Of a stretch of DNA of 62,306 bases, positions 25,101-33,737 are shown in pieces. The DNA comes from Lachnospiraceae bacterium (GTDB lineage Bacteria > Bacillota > Clostridia > Lachnospirales > Lachnospiraceae): assembly GCA_009911505.1 (NCBI GenBank), contig QXXL01000052.1:1-62306 (forward strand). The letters are read 5' to 3'. Both the position numbers and the translations under genes were made by a program. The stretch's first letter is position 1, and the number at the start of each line of letters is the position of its first letter. Under the pieces are notes generated by a model. That model did no database searches, was not told where the DNA came from, and saw only the letters and a list, made by a program, of their open reading frames with translations.

Positions 25101-27145
25101 TCCCTGTCATGCACGGTTTCTCCCCAGTCGCCGCCATAACCAAAGAACATCTCGTCACTGTCATCCGCTTTTGTCAGCAGAGACTGGTCAATCCAATCCC
25201 AGATAAAGCCGCCCTGCCCATTCGGGTAGCTGCGGAATACATCCCAGTATTCTTTGAAGTTCCCCAGCCCATTGCCCATTGCATGCGCATACTCAGACTG
25301 GATATAAGGAGCCTTGTTAGCCGGATTTGACACATGGCCTTCCACACTGCTGACACCCCAGTACTGGCTGGAATAGATATCTACTATGGAATCCTCGCGA
25401 TTGCCCTTGGTATAGCGGTTATCCCTCTCATACTTACGCAGGCGGGAAGGATCGCGCTGCAATATCCACTGTGTGGAATTCCAGAAACAATAATTCTCAT
25501 TCTTTTCATATACCTGGTATGTGGCTTCGTTGCCCAATGACCAAATCACAACGCTTGGATGGTTCTTATCCCGTTCTACCATATTCTTGGTACGGTCCAT
25601 AACAGAGTTATTCCACACCGGATAACCAGACGGAATATGGTTGCTGCTGGCCCCAATATGGGATTCTACATTTGTTTCATCACAGATGTAGAGCCCAAGC
25701 TCATCTGCCAGCGCATATGTATACGGGTTGTTCGGGTAATGGCTCATACGGATTGCATTGACATTAAACTCTTTCATCAGGAAAAGATCTTCTTTAATGT
25801 CTTCTTTGGTAATCGCACGGCCGTCTATATGATCCGATTCATGGCGGTTTGTGCCGCGGAACATAATCTTCTTACCGTTAATCTGCGCCTGCTCCTGTCC
25901 GTTTTCGTTGATATCCACTTTGCCAATCTCACGGAAGCCGACCCTCTGGCAGAGTGTTTCTACAACATATCCGGTATCATCTTTAAGTTCGATCAAAAGA
26001 AGATATAGGTTCGGGGTATCTGCAAACCATTTCTTTGGGTTTTTTACTGCTTTGGATCCGGTTACGGTAACGCCTACATCGTCTGATTTTTCTTCCACGG
26101 TAGCCTTTGCCTGCGGTACATTGACCGCAATTTCAAGCGGGCTATCCCATACTTTGGTCTTTCCATCGATTTCATACAAATCTGCTTTTACCTGATAAGT
26201 TTTCCCGGCTGCTGCAGCATCGCCTAAGTTACGGATGGAAGCATCCAGTTCTAATGTTGCATCCTTATACGCGTCATCCAGCTCTGTTTTAATGAACACA
26301 TCACGGACTTCTACCTGGTTCTTAGAATACAAGTTGACGTCACGGAAAATACCGCTATAGCGGATAAAGTCCTGGTTCTCAAGGTAACTTCCTGTTGACC
26401 AGCGGTATACCTCTACCGCAATAGTATTTTCACCCGTTCTTAAATAGGAAGTGATATTAAATTCATCGGATGTATAGCTATCTTCGGCATAACCGACCTG
26501 CTGCCCATTCACATAAAGGTAAAATGCTGATTCTACGCCTTCAAAATGGACAAATACATCCCTTCCATCCCAGTCTGACGGTATGGTAAAGGTTCTCTTA
26601 TAGTGCCCTACACTATTATTAACGGTAGGTGCAACAACCGTTTCCCCAAGCGGAACACTCTCATAGTTCTGCCATGGATACCTCTGGTTGCTGTAAATCG
26701 GCTTCTCATATTTGAATGTGCCGTCCTCGTTTTTCTGCGCCTGAATAGAGCTTGGGACTTTGATGGTATCCCAGCCTGAGGTATCCCAATCTTCTACATA
26801 AGATGCCGTATTCGCGCCCTTTACATCCTTCTCACGGTCTGCAGGCTTTTGTGCAAATTTGAACTTCCAATCGCCGTTTAAGGACATACGGTAAATAGAA
26901 CCGTCTTTATCGTCAAGCGCCGACTTCTCGTTGGCCAGCGCCTGCTCTGCCGTCTCGTATGGTGTAAAATAGGCATGTGCCGGTTCCCTGTTCACCTCAA
27001 CCGTATCGATCTGGTCATACCACTCTTCTCCGGCGAAGCTGGCATCCGCGGCATTGGCAGTAACAGCCCCCAACCCTGCGGGCATTCCACTGGCTACCAA
27101 TGCCCCGGCGAGCAGCGCCGAGAGCATTCTGTTTCTCAACTTCAT
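22169..27145 (-). CDS. secreted GH2 beta-galactosidase-like enzyme, multidomain
   Basis: 1658-aa exported glycosidase that should release beta-linked galactose from extracellular glycans. Order: signal peptide ~1-34; GH2 sugar-binding, Ig-like and TIM-barrel domains ~45-690, with acid/base Glu540 in WSLGNEA and nucleophile Glu618 in QSEYAHAMGN; LacZ small-chain-type domain ~800-1125; cadherin-like beta-sandwich ~1140-1225; NPCBM carbohydrate-binding domain ~1230-1365 (GIGAHAPAEV); Big_2 Ig-like domain ~1370-1455; Pro-rich linker; two fibronectin-III-like modules ~1485-1657 with Lys-rich end. No LPXTG anchor, so release or non-covalent attachment is likely. Monocistronic, strong terminator behind. 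Substrate beyond galactosides cannot be told from sequence. Confidence 0.94.
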   Translation of the reverse strand: MKLRNRMLSALLAGALVASGMPAGLGAVTANAADASFAGEEWYDQIDTVEVNREPAHAYFTPYETAEQALANEKSALDDKDGSIYRMSLNGDWKFKFAQKPADREKDVKGANTASYVEDWDTSGWDTIKVPSSIQAQKNEDGTFKYEKPIYSNQRYPWQNYESVPLGETVVAPTVNNSVGHYKRTFTIPSDWDGRDVFVHFEGVESAFYLYVNGQQVGYAEDSYTSDEFNITSYLRTGENTIAVEVYRWSTGSYLENQDFIRYSGIFRDVNLYSKNQVEVRDVFIKTELDDAYKDATLELDASIRNLGDAAAAGKTYQVKADLYEIDGKTKVWDSPLEIAVNVPQAKATVEEKSDDVGVTVTGSKAVKNPKKWFADTPNLYLLLIELKDDTGYVVETLCQRVGFREIGKVDINENGQEQAQINGKKIMFRGTNRHESDHIDGRAITKEDIKEDLFLMKEFNVNAIRMSHYPNNPYTYALADELGLYICDETNVESHIGASSNHIPSGYPVWNNSVMDRTKNMVERDKNHPSVVIWSLGNEATYQVYEKNENYCFWNSTQWILQRDPSRLRKYERDNRYTKGNREDSIVDIYSSQYWGVSSVEGHVSNPANKAPYIQSEYAHAMGNGLGNFKEYWDVFRSYPNGQGGFIWDWIDQSLLTKADDSDEMFFGYGGDWGETVHDRDFCANGLVNADRTPSPELYEVKKVHQEVSFYDDGAAANGQVRVVNEFLNTNLNKYNVSWTLKEDDKLIGSGSLTEEQKNIAPLAEKTVTLSQFPAVNAVKGSDYVLTMSVTLKENQVWAGEYGGKAGEEIAFEQFELSYDDAAPQPVLDADKMLVPQVNETADTVTVTGKTAVTGGKDFEVVVDKATGYITSYKVGGKTLLENGPVPDYYRAPVSNDPGFSAAMRDAADNFTVEENGITVNKQAKSVSIHVPGMISGIDSEQIIDYVVYGDGRIVVTNTFTPSNQVTDIAKIGMKMTVAQDYEKLTYYGYGPQENYTDRNTGAKLAVYESTVTDQFESKYVKPQDNANRTGVRWTALRAEDGTGILVSAADQMEASALHYKSEDLANSQYKHPYQVPVQDNTILSVALVSRGLGNASCGPGPLGQYLISSGTTYSQTFSISPITQRTQNEELMARSNVNVESGNPLSGIKVNGAELVSFAPGKTDYTYEYLTNTLPNGMIPKVEPVKMSNSVKTIVTQAEKVPGDATIYALSPFGIEQTYTIHIVEKGQIYASDMDWEVDQGGYFQNTRDHCGCGAAVSVYVNGAVQTYEKGIGAHAPAEVGIKLDGVRADRFTAQAGISACQSPGAASNVNFVVKGDGKEIFRKNDVLAGESYPVELNIKGIKRLSLIVETNGADSNDHALWADAKISAVPKVPATSLTVTVPNTTIQVGEKMQAKAAVLPENTYELISWASSNPRVATVSENGVITAVAAGEVNITAATQDGSNVKGSAYIKVVAKPAPVNPPSDKPDVPVVQPPVATPLSAPASVKATSKAAGVTVSFAKVDNAASYDIYRKSGSSAAKKIANVTKASYVDTKAPGGKKSTYTVVAISGSASYTNSAASAGASVTLPKAVTNLKAKAVKGGVKISFKAVKGAKEYTIYRATKKNGTYKKLKAIKKTSYTDKKAKKGKNYYKVVVKKGKTYSPASKIVSARVKKK

Positions 27146-27203
27146 ACTGTTCCTCCTTTAACTTTCCTTTTCAACACTGCAAAACATATACATTGTGCTC
27201 TTC

Positions 27204-27236
27204 TTATCATATAACATTTTTACACAAAAAGCTAGC
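27204..27236 (-). repeat. duplicated promoter-like element, copy A
   Basis: 33-nt AT-rich element with TATATGAT on the minus strand, about 60-90 nt before the GH2 start codon. It matches copy B (27427-27459) at 27 of 33 positions, including GCT-N-G/C-N-TTTTT-N-T-N-TAAAAAT and TATATGATAA. The start-proximal copy probably holds the -10 region of the GH2 promoter. Confidence 0.6.
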
Positions 27237-27426
27237 TATTTTTTTGCACAAAATTTATTAAATGTTACAATTGACCCTACGGCTGCCATTTGCTGTACAG
27301 TCAACATGTAACAATAATAACTACAGGCAAAAAATTCCTTGTCTGCTTATTTCTGCCGGATACACAAATATAGAGCTTATGCTGCTTTGGCTGTGACCGT
27401 CACAAAATAACTTGTGCGTTGTCCTT

Positions 27427-27459
27427 TTATCATATATTATTTTTATATAAAAATCCAGC
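27427..27459 (-). repeat. duplicated promoter-like element, copy B
   Basis: Second copy of the 33-nt element, 223 nt further upstream. The surrounding sequence (TTGTGC before, AT-rich after) is also related, so the duplication is longer than the conserved core. No reading frame lies between the copies; 27240-27420 otherwise shows nothing I can assign. Confidence 0.6.
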
Positions 27460-27526
27460 ATTTTATTTACATTTTATGCAATATTATTAATCTCCTTCAA
27501 ATTGAGTATCGGTATTTTTGCCAGAA

Positions 27527-27563
27527 CAAAAGGCAGGAATGCTTCCATATACGGCACCCTGCC
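27527..27563 (-). terminator. terminator of the blaI-blaR1-like operon
   Basis: GGCAGG (27532-27537) pairs with CCTGCC (27558-27563), with further inner pairs GCAT/GTGC; the minus transcript then reads TTTTG. Confidence 0.65.
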
Positions 27564-27599
27564 CACTTTCCTATTTCGTAATTTTTACATCTGTGTCAA

Positions 27600-29420
27600 T
27601 TACTCAAGCTCCCAATAATTCCTACGTTCCCAAACCGCGTCATAATATTCACTAGCTCTGTAAACCTTCCCCTCCCTGGAAAGGCAAACCTCTGGTTCCG
27701 ATCCCACATCACATGAAATTAGCAAATCCGCATCCTGTGTCCATGTATTAAGCCTTTCCCGAAACGCTGCAACATCCTCCCGGCAGTACTCTTCTTCTCT
27801 AGATACGTCTTCTTGAAACTCAAACTGCACCAATCCCTCATCCGCTATGACTGCCTCTTTTCGTTCCGGATCCAGATAAAGCACAGTATACAAATACCCT
27901 CCAAATCCCTGCCCTTCCCACATATTGCTGATGAGAAGATACTCCCGGCCATCTTTTCTGGCTATTGCTATCTGTCCATTGCCTACATGGGTATGTGCCA
28001 CGTATTCACTGGTATATAGCACATCCTCTTTAAAACCCCCTTCTGCCGTCCCCTCATAAGCCCTGATATATGCGAACCCCAAACCATATATATATTCTTC
28101 TGCCGAGGAAACCGGAGCTGCCGTATCAATCATAAGGTCAATCCTGTCTTTCATTCCATCATGTGTAATATCCGCTGTGGCAGAATAAATCACTTGTTCC
28201 CCCTTTTCTTCATCTAAGTCCCATTCCCCCTTGCTTCCAAAGCAGCCCAGATAAGTAACCTCGTCACTGGAACGAATTGCAAGATCCGGAGCCGCAGCTA
28301 TCCGTTTTTCTCCTTCCATTAACGCCCCCTCCTCTGTATTTGGGCTATCTGTCTCTGTATCCTGCGCCCCCTTTTCTGTTATATCTTCCGTTTCGGTACC
28401 CGCAAGGGAAAGAGCCCCGCTGCCATCCGTTTTTTTCTTACCTGGATCCGTACCCAAACCAATAATACAGGCAATTAACAGGACAGACGCTATGCAAACC
28501 GCAAATGCCGCAGGCTTTTTATACCGCATTACGTTTTTTACCCTGCTTTTGGTATTGCCTTCCCCAAATGCAAGCGGCGGCCCGTGGAATATCGTTTTGG
28601 GGACAGTAAGGTTTAAAAGCGCCGTACAGTATTCCGCGCGGATATCATCTTTCATTTGCTTCATCACCGCTTCGTCACAGGACATTTCCATATCCTTTTC
28701 CGCTGCATAAAAAGCAATCCAGACAAGCGGGTTAAACCAGTGGAGCGTAAGCGCGGTAAATGCCAGAAGCTTGATAAACGGATCTCTGCGTTTAATATGA
28801 GTTTGTTCATGCAGGATAATAAATTCCTGTTCTTTTTGGGTCAAATATTTGGGCAGATAGATTTTGGGAGAAAATATGCCCATCGCAAACGGCGTATCTA
28901 TATAGCCGGAGCTATAAATATTGCCTGTTATACAGACTGCGCCAGACAGCCTTTTCTTTAAACGCAGGGTTCCCGTTATACTGTATCCTGCCAGGCATAC
29001 TATACCTGCCAGCCAGACAGCCGCCGCAATCTCGCCTGCCGTATTTTCTGCGGCTTCAATGCTTGATGCTGCTGTTTCATTCTTATCCATCCCCCCCTGC
29101 TTTATGGCTTTAGCGCCTTGGGTTGTTTTATCCTCCCCCTCTAACGGCTGCCCGGTATGTATGGGAATATCATGTTTTAAGGCCGGAGCGGCTACCTGTA
29201 CCCCAGTCGGGTCCCACATCCCAAAGACAGACAAGGATGAAACGAAAGCCACTGGGCATAAAAGCCGGAACAAAACAACACTCCACAGCATATAGCAAAA
29301 CAGCCTGGGCGCACCCTTTAAACAGAAGCGTATGCCAAGTACCATACAGATAATAATGCCTGCTGTAACGCTCATCTCCAATACATTTGAAAAAATACCA
29401 TATAATATACTATTTCCCAT
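27600..29420 (-). CDS. BlaR1/MecR1-type M56 metallopeptidase sensor without penicillin-binding domain
   Basis: 606-aa membrane sensor-protease. About four membrane segments in ~1-325 flank an M56 zinc protease with HEQTHIKRRDP (~199) and the second motif AAEKDMEMSCDEAVM. After the last membrane helix (~307-325) comes an acidic linker and an extracytoplasmic domain (~390-606). That domain is not a beta-lactam-binding module: there is no SxxK/SxN/KTG set; instead it has TADITHDGMKDRIDLM, like an FG-GAP/VCBS calcium loop. On sensing, such proteins cleave the partner BlaI-type repressor, whose gene lies 15 nt upstream. The inducing signal is probably not a beta-lactam. Confidence 0.9.
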   Translation of the reverse strand: MGNSILYGIFSNVLEMSVTAGIIICMVLGIRFCLKGAPRLFCYMLWSVVLFRLLCPVAFVSSLSVFGMWDPTGVQVAAPALKHDIPIHTGQPLEGEDKTTQGAKAIKQGGMDKNETAASSIEAAENTAGEIAAAVWLAGIVCLAGYSITGTLRLKKRLSGAVCITGNIYSSGYIDTPFAMGIFSPKIYLPKYLTQKEQEFIILHEQTHIKRRDPFIKLLAFTALTLHWFNPLVWIAFYAAEKDMEMSCDEAVMKQMKDDIRAEYCTALLNLTVPKTIFHGPPLAFGEGNTKSRVKNVMRYKKPAAFAVCIASVLLIACIIGLGTDPGKKKTDGSGALSLAGTETEDITEKGAQDTETDSPNTEEGALMEGEKRIAAAPDLAIRSSDEVTYLGCFGSKGEWDLDEEKGEQVIYSATADITHDGMKDRIDLMIDTAAPVSSAEEYIYGLGFAYIRAYEGTAEGGFKEDVLYTSEYVAHTHVGNGQIAIARKDGREYLLISNMWEGQGFGGYLYTVLYLDPERKEAVIADEGLVQFEFQEDVSREEEYCREDVAAFRERLNTWTQDADLLISCDVGSEPEVCLSREGKVYRASEYYDAVWERRNYWELE

Positions 29421-29435
29421 AAGCCCCTCCTCCCC

Positions 29436-29798
29436 TTACCTGCCTTTGTTTTCTTCAATAATCTTTTGTATTTCTTCAATTTCTTTTTGCGACATCTTTT
29501 TCCTGGATGTAAAGGCTGCAAGAAAACGGGGCAGGGAACCGCCGAACGTTTCTTGAACAAACTTTTCGCTTTGGCCTGCAAAGAAATGTTCCTTGCTGAC
29601 CAGTGAAGTAACCTGGCCGTCCTTATTCTGAAAAAGGCCCTTTTCACAGATACGGCGCAAAACCGTATGGGTCGTGGATTTTTTCCAGCTTAACCTGTCT
29701 GCGCTCAGCTTTACCAATTCACCGGACGAAATTGGCTCATTCGCCCATATTAATTCTGCAAACTGCATTTCAACTTGCCCTAATCTGTATTCTGCCAC
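29436..29798 (-). CDS. BlaI/MecI/CopY-family transcriptional repressor
   Basis: 120-aa winged-helix repressor. Family marks: LGQVEMQFAELIWANEPISS at the N terminus, the recognition helix region SWKKSTTHTVLRRICEKG, and the C-terminal dimerisation helices (EKFVQETFGGSLPRFLAAF). GTG start at 29798 with AAAGGAGC in front. It binds dyads of TACAnnATGTA type; two such sites lie directly in its own promoter (29841-29857 and 29868-29884), so it autoregulates itself and the sensor gene behind it. Release of repression would follow cleavage by the M56 protease. Confidence 0.93.
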   Translation of the reverse strand: MAEYRLGQVEMQFAELIWANEPISSGELVKLSADRLSWKKSTTHTVLRRICEKGLFQNKDGQVTSLVSKEHFFAGQSEKFVQETFGGSLPRFLAAFTSRKKMSQKEIEEIQKIIEENKGR

Positions 29799-29840
29799 TT
29801 TTGCTCCTTTCTTCCTGTGAGGGCTGTTATATGCCCTTTG

Positions 29841-29857
29841 GTTTACATACTGTAGAC
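29841..29857 (-). promoter_or_regulatory. BlaI-type operator 2
   Basis: GTTTACATACTGTAGAC, an imperfect 17-bp dyad, 27 nt from operator 1 and just downstream of the -10 box of the repressor promoter. Confidence 0.75.
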
Positions 29858-29866
29858 TTTTTATTT

Positions 29867-29895
29867 AGTTTACATTATGTAAACCGCTTTGTCAA
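29867..29895 (-). promoter_or_regulatory. promoter of the blaI-like operon with operator 1
   Basis: Minus strand TTGACA (29895-29890), 17-nt spacer, TAAACT (29872-29867). A perfect 17-bp dyad GTTTACATTATGTAAAC (29868-29884) overlaps the -10 box and spacer, the classical position for a BlaI/MecI-type operator. Confidence 0.88.
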
Positions 29896-29928
29896 GGAGA
29901 ATTTCCCTATTCTGTTACAACAGCCCCC

Positions 29929-29957
29929 TTGACAAATTCAATACTATATTTTACAAT
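29929..29957 (+). promoter_or_regulatory. promoter of the padR operon
   Basis: TTGACA (29929-29934), 17-nt spacer, TACAAT (29952-29957). Confidence 0.9.
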
Positions 29958-29980
29958 ATACTTAGTTAAACAAAGTATAT
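29956..29980 (+). promoter_or_regulatory. PadR-type operator
   Basis: Inverted repeat ATATACTT (29956-29963) and AAGTATAT (29973-29980) with a 9-nt centre, overlapping the -10 box and start site of the padR promoter. Fits autorepression by the encoded PadR protein. Confidence 0.7.
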
Positions 29981-29990
29981 GAGGTAACTT

Positions 29991-30341
29991 ATGAATGACA
30001 AATACGAACGGCAAATGAAAAAAGGGGTATTGGATATGCTTGTTTTAACACTGCTTTCCTCCGAAGCTAAATACGGCTACCAAATCATCCAGGAGTTAAA
30101 AGAAAAAAGCGGGGATACATTTCTGCTAAAAGACGGGACGCTCTATCCCATCCTCTACCGCTTAGAAGACGACGGATTAGTCACCAGCCAGTGGAGTGAA
30201 GCGGAGGGAAAACAGACTGCAAGAAAATATTATCTCATCACAGATGACGGCCGCAGGGCGCTTTACGAAATCCAGGCTACCTGGCAGCGCATTACCTGCG
30301 GGGTAACAAGAATCATGAAAGGGGAGCTTATTTATGAATGA
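29991..30341 (+). CDS. PadR-family transcriptional regulator
   Basis: 116-aa regulator: N-terminal winged helix with KKGVLDMLVLTLLSSEAKYG and the wing TLYPILYRLEDDGLVTSQW, then a short C-terminal helix for dimerisation (PadR-s2 type). Start ATG with GAGGTAAC upstream, close behind a promoter with an inverted-repeat operator. Overlaps the next gene by 8 nt. In Firmicutes this pairing with a HAAS-domain membrane protein is frequent; the PadR protein usually controls the operon in response to a membrane stress or drug. Ligand unknown. Confidence 0.95.
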   Translation: MNDKYERQMKKGVLDMLVLTLLSSEAKYGYQIIQELKEKSGDTFLLKDGTLYPILYRLEDDGLVTSQWSEAEGKQTARKYYLITDDGRRALYEIQATWQRITCGVTRIMKGELIYE

Positions 30342-30981
30342 AACACAATATGTAAATGCCATCACCCGAAGGATCCGGTGCAGCAGATCTAAGAAAAAAG
30401 AAATTAAAAAACAGCTCGCAGCAGATATTGCCTTGCGCACCCGGCAGGGAGAATCTGCCAAAGACATCATTTCCCAAATGGGAAGCATAACAGAAGTCGC
30501 CGACAGCTTCAACGAAACCATCCCGGCCAGAGAACAAAAGCTATACTCCCGGAACAAACTGTTAAAAATCCTCTTTTCCATTACACTGGCGCTCATTCTT
30601 CTGGTTATGGCCGTATACTGGATGCTCCCCAAAGGCAATGACATCGCAGACAGCAAATATTTCAGCCAGACGCAGGTAGAAGCCGCCATGAAACATGCCG
30701 TAGAACTATTAGACGCAGGCGATTATGCAGCCCTTAGGGAAACTGCCATTACACAAATGCAATCTGTCCTGACAAAAGAAAGCATGGGGCAGGTAAAGGA
30801 CGGCTTATCAGACGATTGGGGTGGGCGCAAGCAGTTTGGCACAGCTTATATTGCAGAGCTTGTCCAAAAAAATGCCCATTTTGCCGTAGGTGAAATAACG
30901 GTTACATATGAAAATATCAGCGTTACCTACCGGCTAACGTTTGATCAGGATATGCGGCTTGCAGGCCTGTATATAAGGTAA
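30334..30981 (+). CDS. HAAS-domain (DUF1700-like) membrane protein with DUF3887-like tail
   Basis: 215-aa protein coupled to padR. Residues 1-65 form the alpha-helical HAAS signalling domain (INAITRRIRC-type start, MGSITEVADSFNE). One membrane helix lies at ~78-100. The C-terminal part (~112-215) resembles DUF3887: AVELLDAGDYAALRE, WGGRKQFG, ITVTYENISVTYRLTFDQ. HAAS domains work with PadR proteins in the same operon, so this is likely the membrane partner that modulates the regulator. The start lies inside padR, with GGGGAG seven bases in front. Confidence 0.85.
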   Translation: MNETQYVNAITRRIRCSRSKKKEIKKQLAADIALRTRQGESAKDIISQMGSITEVADSFNETIPAREQKLYSRNKLLKILFSITLALILLVMAVYWMLPKGNDIADSKYFSQTQVEAAMKHAVELLDAGDYAALRETAITQMQSVLTKESMGQVKDGLSDDWGGRKQFGTAYIAELVQKNAHFAVGEITVTYENISVTYRLTFDQDMRLAGLYIR

Positions 30982-31038
30982 CAACACTAACATACATGTT
31001 ACATCTTTCATATTAAAATTAAAAACAGGAGTGATCGT

Positions 31039-31398
31039 ATGACTGTAGAAATTATTGTTTCGTTATGTGTCGTAGTTGTATGCATTTCGCCACTTATTAT
31101 TTTAGGTATCGTACAATATAACAGCAAGAACCCAGTTGGCTTTTGGGCAGGCCAAGAGCCTCATAAAGCAGCAGAAATCTCAGATATCAGAGCATATAAC
31201 CATAAGCATGGGATTATGTGGATTACTTATGGAATAGGATTTATAGGCTGCTTTGCGACAGGTTATTTCTTTGGGGAGGATTGGGGCCTTATAGCGGCCG
31301 TTTTGTCTGGGATAGAAGTTTTTGGGGGACTAGTCGGAATGGTAGCTTACCATAATGCGTTGGAGAAACGGTATTGGCTGGAAAATGGCCAGAAATAA
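31039..31398 (+). CDS. small membrane protein, SdpI/DUF3784-like
   Basis: 119-aa protein with three predicted membrane segments (~4-26, ~58-78, ~80-103). The short loop after the first contains KNPVGFWAGQEPHKAAEISDIRAYN, a pattern seen in uncharacterised Firmicute membrane proteins of the SdpI/DUF3784 sort. Start ATG follows AGGAGTG. It is 57 nt behind the HAAS gene, with no promoter visible in the gap, so probably the third gene of the padR operon. No specific function can be given. Confidence 0.75.
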   Translation: MTVEIIVSLCVVVVCISPLIILGIVQYNSKNPVGFWAGQEPHKAAEISDIRAYNHKHGIMWITYGIGFIGCFATGYFFGEDWGLIAAVLSGIEVFGGLVGMVAYHNALEKRYWLENGQK

Positions 31399-31524
31399 TT
31401 TTGTTCACATTTTATTCATCTATCTTTCAAAAAAATTTCATCCAGTGCACATGATTTTTTCACTTCTGGCGTTTATATTATAGATGGTCATAAAAAACCA
31501 GATACAATTTTTCATAATCTTTCT

Positions 31525-31548
31525 GCCAGGCAGGTAACACTGCCTGGC
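31525..31548 (+). terminator. terminator-like hairpin between padR operon and glnN
   Basis: Perfect 9-bp stem GCCAGGCAG/CTGCCTGGC, loop GTAACA; followed on the plus strand by TTCCTCCCTTTC, a weak T-rich tail. Confidence 0.6.
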
Positions 31549-31613
31549 TTCCTCCCTTTCTTGGATGTATTTTGAAACCAGATGCAAGCGGCTTCAAAAA
31601 TGCGTCCTATTTT

Positions 31614-33736
31614 TTATACTTCAAAAATCAAATCGCCATATGAAGGCATCGGCCAAATGTCCTTATCTACCATCATTTCCAGCCGGTCCACCGGACTGCG
31701 CAAGGCTTGCATTGCAGCCATAACCTCATCCCGGTAAAAGACAGCCTGTTCCCTGCCCTCCGCCATGGCGCTGCCCTGATTGGCCAGCTCCTCAAGCTTA
31801 GCAAGCGCCCCTTTTGTTTCGGCAAGCAGCTCTGACACCTCTATAAGCAAGCTTTCCTGGACGCTCACGTTAGCAGCACAGGCGCTTCTAACTGCATTGA
31901 TAGAGCCTGCCAGGGCAGACGTATATTTGATCACGGCAGGAATAATCTGTTTTCCGGCAATGTCAATCATAGACCTGGCTTCTATATTAATCTTTTTGGC
32001 ATACGTTTCATATTCGATTTCTACACGGGAATCCAGCTCTGCCCTTGTAAATACGCCAAATTTCTCAAACAACCGGACAGCTTTTTCTGTATTTAGGGAA
32101 GGGATGGCGTCTACCATGGATGTAATATTCGGCAGGCCGCGCCGCAGCGCCTCCTCTACCCACTCATCAGAATAACCGTTTCCATTGAATACAATCCGCT
32201 TGTGGTCTGTGGCATTTTTCTTAATCAAATCGTGCAGGGCCAGCTCAAAATCGCTGCTGCCCTCAAGCACATCACATGCCTGGGCAAAAGCTTCCGCAAC
32301 TATGGTATTTAAAACAATATTGGCCTGGGCAATAGAATCCTGCGATCCTATCATACGGAATTCAAACTTATTCCCGGTAAATGCAAACGGCGAGGTCCGG
32401 TTGCGGTCCGTGGCATCCTTCATAAAATCCGGAAGTGTCTTTACACCTGTTTCCAGTATACTTCCTGTAATGCTGTGGGTAGCTTCGCCTGTGCTGATCA
32501 GCTGCTTTAACACATCCTCGAGCTGCTCCCCTAAGTACACGGAAATAATTGCCGGAGGCGCTTCATTTGCCCCAAGCCTGTGGTCGTTTCCGACATCTGC
32601 CGCAGCCTCGCGCAGCAAATCTGCATGGATATCTACGGCTTTTAATATACAGGTCAAAACCAGCAGGAACTGGAAATTCTCGTGCGGCGTTACACCCGGA
32701 TCCAGCAGGTTAATCCCGTCGTCAGTTGTAAGAGACCAGTTATTGTGCTTACCCGATCCTTTACGCCTGCAAACGGTTTTTCATGCAGCAGGCACTGTAA
32801 TCCATGGCGGCCTGCTACCTTTTTTAGTGTTTCCATCACAAGCTGGTTGTGGTCGACTGCCACATTGGCTGACGCATAAATCGGGGCCAGCTCATGTTGT
32901 GCAGGCGCAACCTCGTTGTGCTGCGTCTTTGCCGAAACGCCAAGCTTCCAAAGCTCTTTGTTGACATCTCGCATATAAGCCGCAATCCGCTCCCGGATCG
33001 TCCCAAAATAGTGGTCGTCCATTTCCTGCCCCTTTGGCGGCATGGCGCCAAACAGGGTACGCCCGGTAAAAATCAAATCCTTCCGCTTTAAATATTTTTC
33101 TCGGTCTACAATAAAATATTCCTGCTCCGGGCCTACGGATGCGGTAACCTTTTGCGACGTCCGATTGCCAAACAGGCGGAGCAGGCGTATTGTCTGCTCA
33201 TTGACAGCCTCCATAGACCGCAGCAGCGGCGTCTTCTGATCCAACGCTTCCCCCGTATACGAGCAAAATGCTGTCGGGATGCAAAGCGTCGCACCAGCCG
33301 CGTCCTGCCGGACAAATGCCGGGGAGGTGCAGTCCCACGCCGTATAGCCCCGTGCTTCAAATGTCGCCCGAAGCCCGCCGGACGGGAACGAAGATGCATC
33401 CGGCTCCCCTTTGATCAGCTCTTTTCCAGAAAAGCTCATCAGCACCTTCCCGTTTTCCATCGGCGCCGTAATAAAAGCGTCGTGCTTTTCCGCCGTCACG
33501 CCAGTCAGCGGCTGGAACCAGTGCGTATAGTGTGTAGCGCCTTTTTCAATCGCCCATTCCTTCATCTCATGCGCAATCACATCGGCCGTTGCAAGGTCTA
33601 ACTCCTTGCCGCCCCGGATGATCTCCTTTAACTTCTGATAAACTTTTTTGGGAAGGCGCTCCTGCATCACGGAATCATTAAATACATTTTCCCCAAAAAT
33701 GTCTGCTGCGTTATAGTACTCGTTACATTTTTGCAT
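31614..33736 (-). pseudogene. glnN: glutamine synthetase type III with apparent -1 frameshift
   Basis: Two adjacent frames together make one GSIII of about 707 residues, the usual family length. The first (33736 to ~32760) carries the N-terminal GSIII block through [33 protein letters not shown] and HEKPFAGVK. The second (from ~32758 to 31614) continues with the expected GSGKHNNWS and [11 protein letters not shown] and the GNDHRLGANEAPPAI block to the end. The break is at AAAGG (minus strand, 32758-32763), where one base is missing. Everything else looks intact, so this is either a recent mutation or a sequencing error. GSIII assimilates ammonium; its loss would matter, and no other glutamine synthetase is in the window. 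Confidence 0.9.
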
Positions 33737-33737
33737 A

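Noticed and set aside
27240..27420. Catabolite-repression (cre) site upstream of the GH2 gene
   Set aside because: TGACCGTCACA-like sequence near 27391 has partial symmetry but does not fit the cre consensus well enough.
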